Shown here: in pieces, positions 53,572 through 55,133 of the stretch
How positions within the stretch are numbered: position 1 is the first letter of the stretch
Layout of the letters: every line of letters starts with the position of its first letter
DNA from: Methylobacterium sp. J-076
Lineage (GTDB): Bacteria; Pseudomonadota; Alphaproteobacteria; Rhizobiales; Beijerinckiaceae
DNA length: 55,133 nt
Reading direction: 5' to 3'
Assembly (NCBI RefSeq): GCF_022829405.1
Contig: NZ_JAKSXW010000084.1
Location: 1-55,133 of the forward strand
Made by a program: the position numbers and the translations under genes
Notes under the pieces: model-generated
Database searches by the model: none
Told to the model about the DNA's origin: nothing
What the model saw: the letters and a program-made list of their open reading frames with translations, nothing else

Positions 53572-53958
53572 TCAGGCGGCGCGGCGGATGAAGGCGCGCA
53601 GGGTTCGGACCAGGGTTGTCGGCTCGTAGGGCTTGGGGATGAACCGCGCCCCGTCCGGCATGTCGTGCGGGCCGGGCGTGCCCATCCCGGAGACCACCAG
53701 CACCGGGATTCCGGGCCAGCGATGCGCCACGAGGCGGGCGAGGGCGAAGCCGTCCATGGAGCCCTGCGGCATGTCCACGTCGGTCATCAGCACCTCGACG
53801 TCGTCCCGATTCTCGAGCAGGGCCAAGGCCTTGTCCGCGTGCGACGCCTCAAGGACGGTGAAGCCCGCATCGGCAAGGGTGTCCGCAGCCTCCATCAGCA
53901 GGAGGCCGTCGTCTTCGACCAGCAGGACCACCGGTTGCTCGGAGGGGCTATCCGTCAT
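53572..53958 (-). CDS. Response-regulator receiver protein
   Basis: A 128-residue stand-alone receiver from the ATG at 53958 (a GTG at 53979 is also open). The acidic pair is in LLVEDDGLLLMEAADTL, the phospho-acceptor Asp is in VLMTDVDMPQGSMDGF, the switch Ser in LVVSGMG, and the Lys in RFIPKPYEPTTLVRTL. All key residues are present, unlike the receiver at 24031. The IPKPY and DMPDGARF details fit the small orphan receivers common in Hyphomicrobiales. Its kinase is not in the window. Confidence 0.83.
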   Translation of the reverse strand: MTDSPSEQPVVLLVEDDGLLLMEAADTLADAGFTVLEASHADKALALLENRDDVEVLMTDVDMPQGSMDGFALARLVAHRWPGIPVLVVSGMGTPGPHDMPDGARFIPKPYEPTTLVRTLRAFIRRAA

Positions 53959-54080
53959 CAGGCGTTGAGGGAGTTCCACGGGCGGGAGGAGTCAGAGGGC
54001 CGCCGTATTCGCAGCGCCCCCCATCCGTCAAGGCGAAGCACGGGAGACCGCACGGCGTTCCCCGTGCGGAGTGCTGAGCC

Positions 54081-54737
54081 TCAGGCCGCTTCCTCCCGCT
54101 TGCCGAGGCGCTTGTCGAGGTAGGTGTCGACGGTCTGCGTCAGTTCCTCGACCTTGCCGTCGAAGAAGTGGTTGGCCCCCTCCACCACTTGGTGCTCGAT
54201 GATGACGCCCTTCTGCGTCTTCACCTTCTCGATCACCGGCATCACCTCACGGGCCGGCGCCACCCGGTCCTCGGAGCCGTGCACGAACAGGCCGGAGGAC
54301 GGGCAGGGGGCGAGGAAGGTGAAGTCGTAGCGGTTGGCCATCGCCGCGATGGAGATGAAGCCCTCGATCTCCGGACGGCGCATCAGCAGCTGCATGCCAA
54401 TCCAGGAGCCGAAGGACACGCCCGCGATCCAGCACGCCTTCGCCTCGGGGTTCACCGCCTGCACCCAGTCGAGGGCGGCGGCCGCGTCCGACAATTCGCC
54501 CGAACCGTGGTCGAACGCGCCCTGGCTGCGCCCCACCCCGCGGAAATTGAAACGCAGGGCTGCAAATCCGCGATTGGCGAAGGTGTAAAAAAGGTTGTAC
54601 ACAATTTGATTGTTCATGGTGCCCCCGAATTGCGGGTGGGGGTGCAGCACGATGGCGATGGGTGCGCCGCGCTTCTTGGGGGCCTGATACCGGCCCTCCA
54701 GGCGTCCGGCGGGACCGGTGAAGATGACCTCTGGCAT
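54081..54737 (-). CDS. Alpha/beta hydrolase
   Basis: A 218-residue serine hydrolase. The ATG at 54737 gives MPEVIFTGPAGRLEGRYQ; LHPHPQFGGTMNN follows as the oxyanion region, RGVGRSQGAFDHGSGEL, and the nucleophile Ser108 in WIAGVSFGSWIG. The Asp is in VHGSEDRVAP and the His in VEGANHFFDGK. Proteins of this kind lie divergent from, or beside, the suf gene cluster in many Hyphomicrobiales, as here next to a cysteine desulfurase. Its role in Fe-S assembly is not known. The substrate cannot be told. Confidence 0.87.
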   Translation of the reverse strand: MPEVIFTGPAGRLEGRYQAPKKRGAPIAIVLHPHPQFGGTMNNQIVYNLFYTFANRGFAALRFNFRGVGRSQGAFDHGSGELSDAAAALDWVQAVNPEAKACWIAGVSFGSWIGMQLLMRRPEIEGFISIAAMANRYDFTFLAPCPSSGLFVHGSEDRVAPAREVMPVIEKVKTQKGVIIEHQVVEGANHFFDGKVEELTQTVDTYLDKRLGKREEAA

Positions 54738-54801
54738 GTTCGTCCTCTCGCTCCGTCGCCCTCGTCCGTACGATGCCGCGCCGCAGCGAGCCGCCTTGAC
54801 T

Positions 54802-54881
54802 CAGTGGATACACGCCATAAAAGCGCTCTTAGAATAATTCTAGGTGATTAGAACTATTCTAAAGAACGAGGGGATCCACTG
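54802..54881. repeat. Outer inverted repeat around the Irr boxes
   Basis: CAGTGGAT (54802-54809) and ATCCACTG (54874-54881) are perfect complements 64 bases apart and flank the two Irr-type boxes. A chance match of 8 bases cannot be ruled out. Confidence 0.35.
54828..54863. promoter_or_regulatory. Two tandem iron-control-element (Irr) boxes
   Basis: Two TTAGAA-N3-TTCTA(A) sites follow one another: TTAGAATAATTCTA (54829-54842) and TTAGAACTATTCTAA (54848-54862), with centres 19 bases apart. They match the rhizobial ICE consensus for the iron regulator Irr (TTTAGAA-N3-TTCTAAA). They lie in the divergent gap between the hydrolase and the cysteine desulfurase, about 145 bases before the latter, where suf genes are iron-controlled in this class. 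No other gene is visible in the 54738-55003 gap. Confidence 0.7.
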
Positions 54882-55003
54882 GAAGGTCAGCCGCCCGGGA
54901 GCGTCTCGGTCGGAGGGACCGGTATTTCCGTCGGCGCGCCTTAACACGGCGGGCCACCCCGCGCGCAAGAATTTCGCGCACTTTCAAGGAGACGAAGCGT
55001 CCG

Positions 55004-55133
55004 GTGATGGAGCAGGTGCGCGCCTATCTCGACCACAATGCGACCGCCCCGGTCCGTCCGGCGGTGGCGGAGGCGGTGGCGCGCGCCCTGGCGCTGCCGG
55101 GCAATCCGTCCTCGGTCCATGCCGAGGGGCGGG
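55004..55133 (+). CDS. Cysteine desulfurase, N-terminal part (partial)
   Basis: The frame opens at a GTG at 55004 or ATG at 55007 and runs off the right edge. AAGGAGA is 11-13 bases upstream of the GTG. The about 42 visible residues read VRAYLDHNATAPVRPAVAEAV and LPGNPSSVHAEGR, the N-terminus of NifS/IscS-type cysteine desulfurases (YLDxNATxPV, GNPSSxHxxGR). It is probably the first gene of the suf Fe-S assembly operon, in keeping with the two Irr-type boxes upstream. The PLP Lys and active Cys lie beyond the window. Confidence 0.85.
   Translation, partial: MMEQVRAYLDHNATAPVRPAVAEAVARALALPGNPSSVHAEGR

Overview
The window is a chromosomal segment from a high-GC alphaproteobacterium, most likely Methylobacterium/Methylorubrum or a close Hyphomicrobiales relative. 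That placement rests on protein character (an alphaproteobacterial ParE/TopA/RpsA set, a biotin-independent malonate decarboxylase locus, many short porin-like secreted proteins), very strong GC3 bias and iron-control-element operators of the Irr type. It is inference from recognised families; no database search was run. I see no rRNA, tRNA, CRISPR array, prophage or insertion sequence.

Layout. Positions 1-6.1 kb hold the end of an outer-membrane barrel gene, a PRC-barrel protein, and parE and topA on the minus strand. From 6.3 to 8.1 kb lies a two-gene redox unit (cytochrome b561-like protein plus MsrP/sulfite-oxidase-family molybdoprotein). From 8.3 to 11.1 kb are pyrB, hisE-coaA (overlapping) and a small unknown. 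From 11.1 to 14.9 kb are two unknowns, a small secreted protein, serA and a transglutaminase-like protein. From 15.2 to 21.2 kb is a plus-strand housekeeping run: rpsA, sppA, ihfB, a LapA-like protein, trpF, trpB. From 21.2 to 24.5 kb, on the minus strand, are a helix-hairpin-helix protein, the ppx-rlmE pair and an orphan receiver. From 24.8 to 28.4 kb are a double cold-shock-domain protein with Gly-rich linkers, an 84-aa porin-like secreted peptide, and a three-gene inner-membrane set (DUF3649, PepSY, DUF3325) linked in other genomes to siderophore uptake. From 28.6 to 31.2 kb are an aldehyde dehydrogenase, its DUF779 partner and a cupin.

From 31.5 to 37.1 kb, minus strand, is a lower-glycolysis/gluconeogenesis unit transcribed gap, coiled-coil membrane protein, pgk, fba, thiE-like, Sel1-repeat protein. 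DUF4164 and zapA point the other way. From 38.6 to 51.5 kb is the most accessory-looking part: a GntR/FCD regulator, the malonate transporter madM-madL, a divergent promoter region with a perfect 15-bp palindrome, then mdcA-C-D-E-G-H. mdcB is missing, and three unrelated palindromic repeats lie inside the unit. Downstream on the same strand are an aldehyde dehydrogenase, an IlvD/Edd dehydratase and a thiolase that may form one catabolic module. The end holds a ParDE-type toxin-antitoxin pair with a palindromic operator, an O-acetylhomoserine sulfhydrylase, a receiver protein, an alpha/beta hydrolase, and the start of a cysteine desulfurase (probably the first suf gene) behind two tandem Irr-type boxes.

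Three families of about 100-170 bp palindromic repeats are scattered through intergenic gaps. Family A occurs at 6225, 17024, 31265, 39357 and 46572; family B at 42589 and 48225; family C at 31398 and 45383. The best leads are the mdcB-less malonate locus with its attached oxidation module, the palindromic operator in it, and the tandem Irr boxes upstream of the desulfurase.
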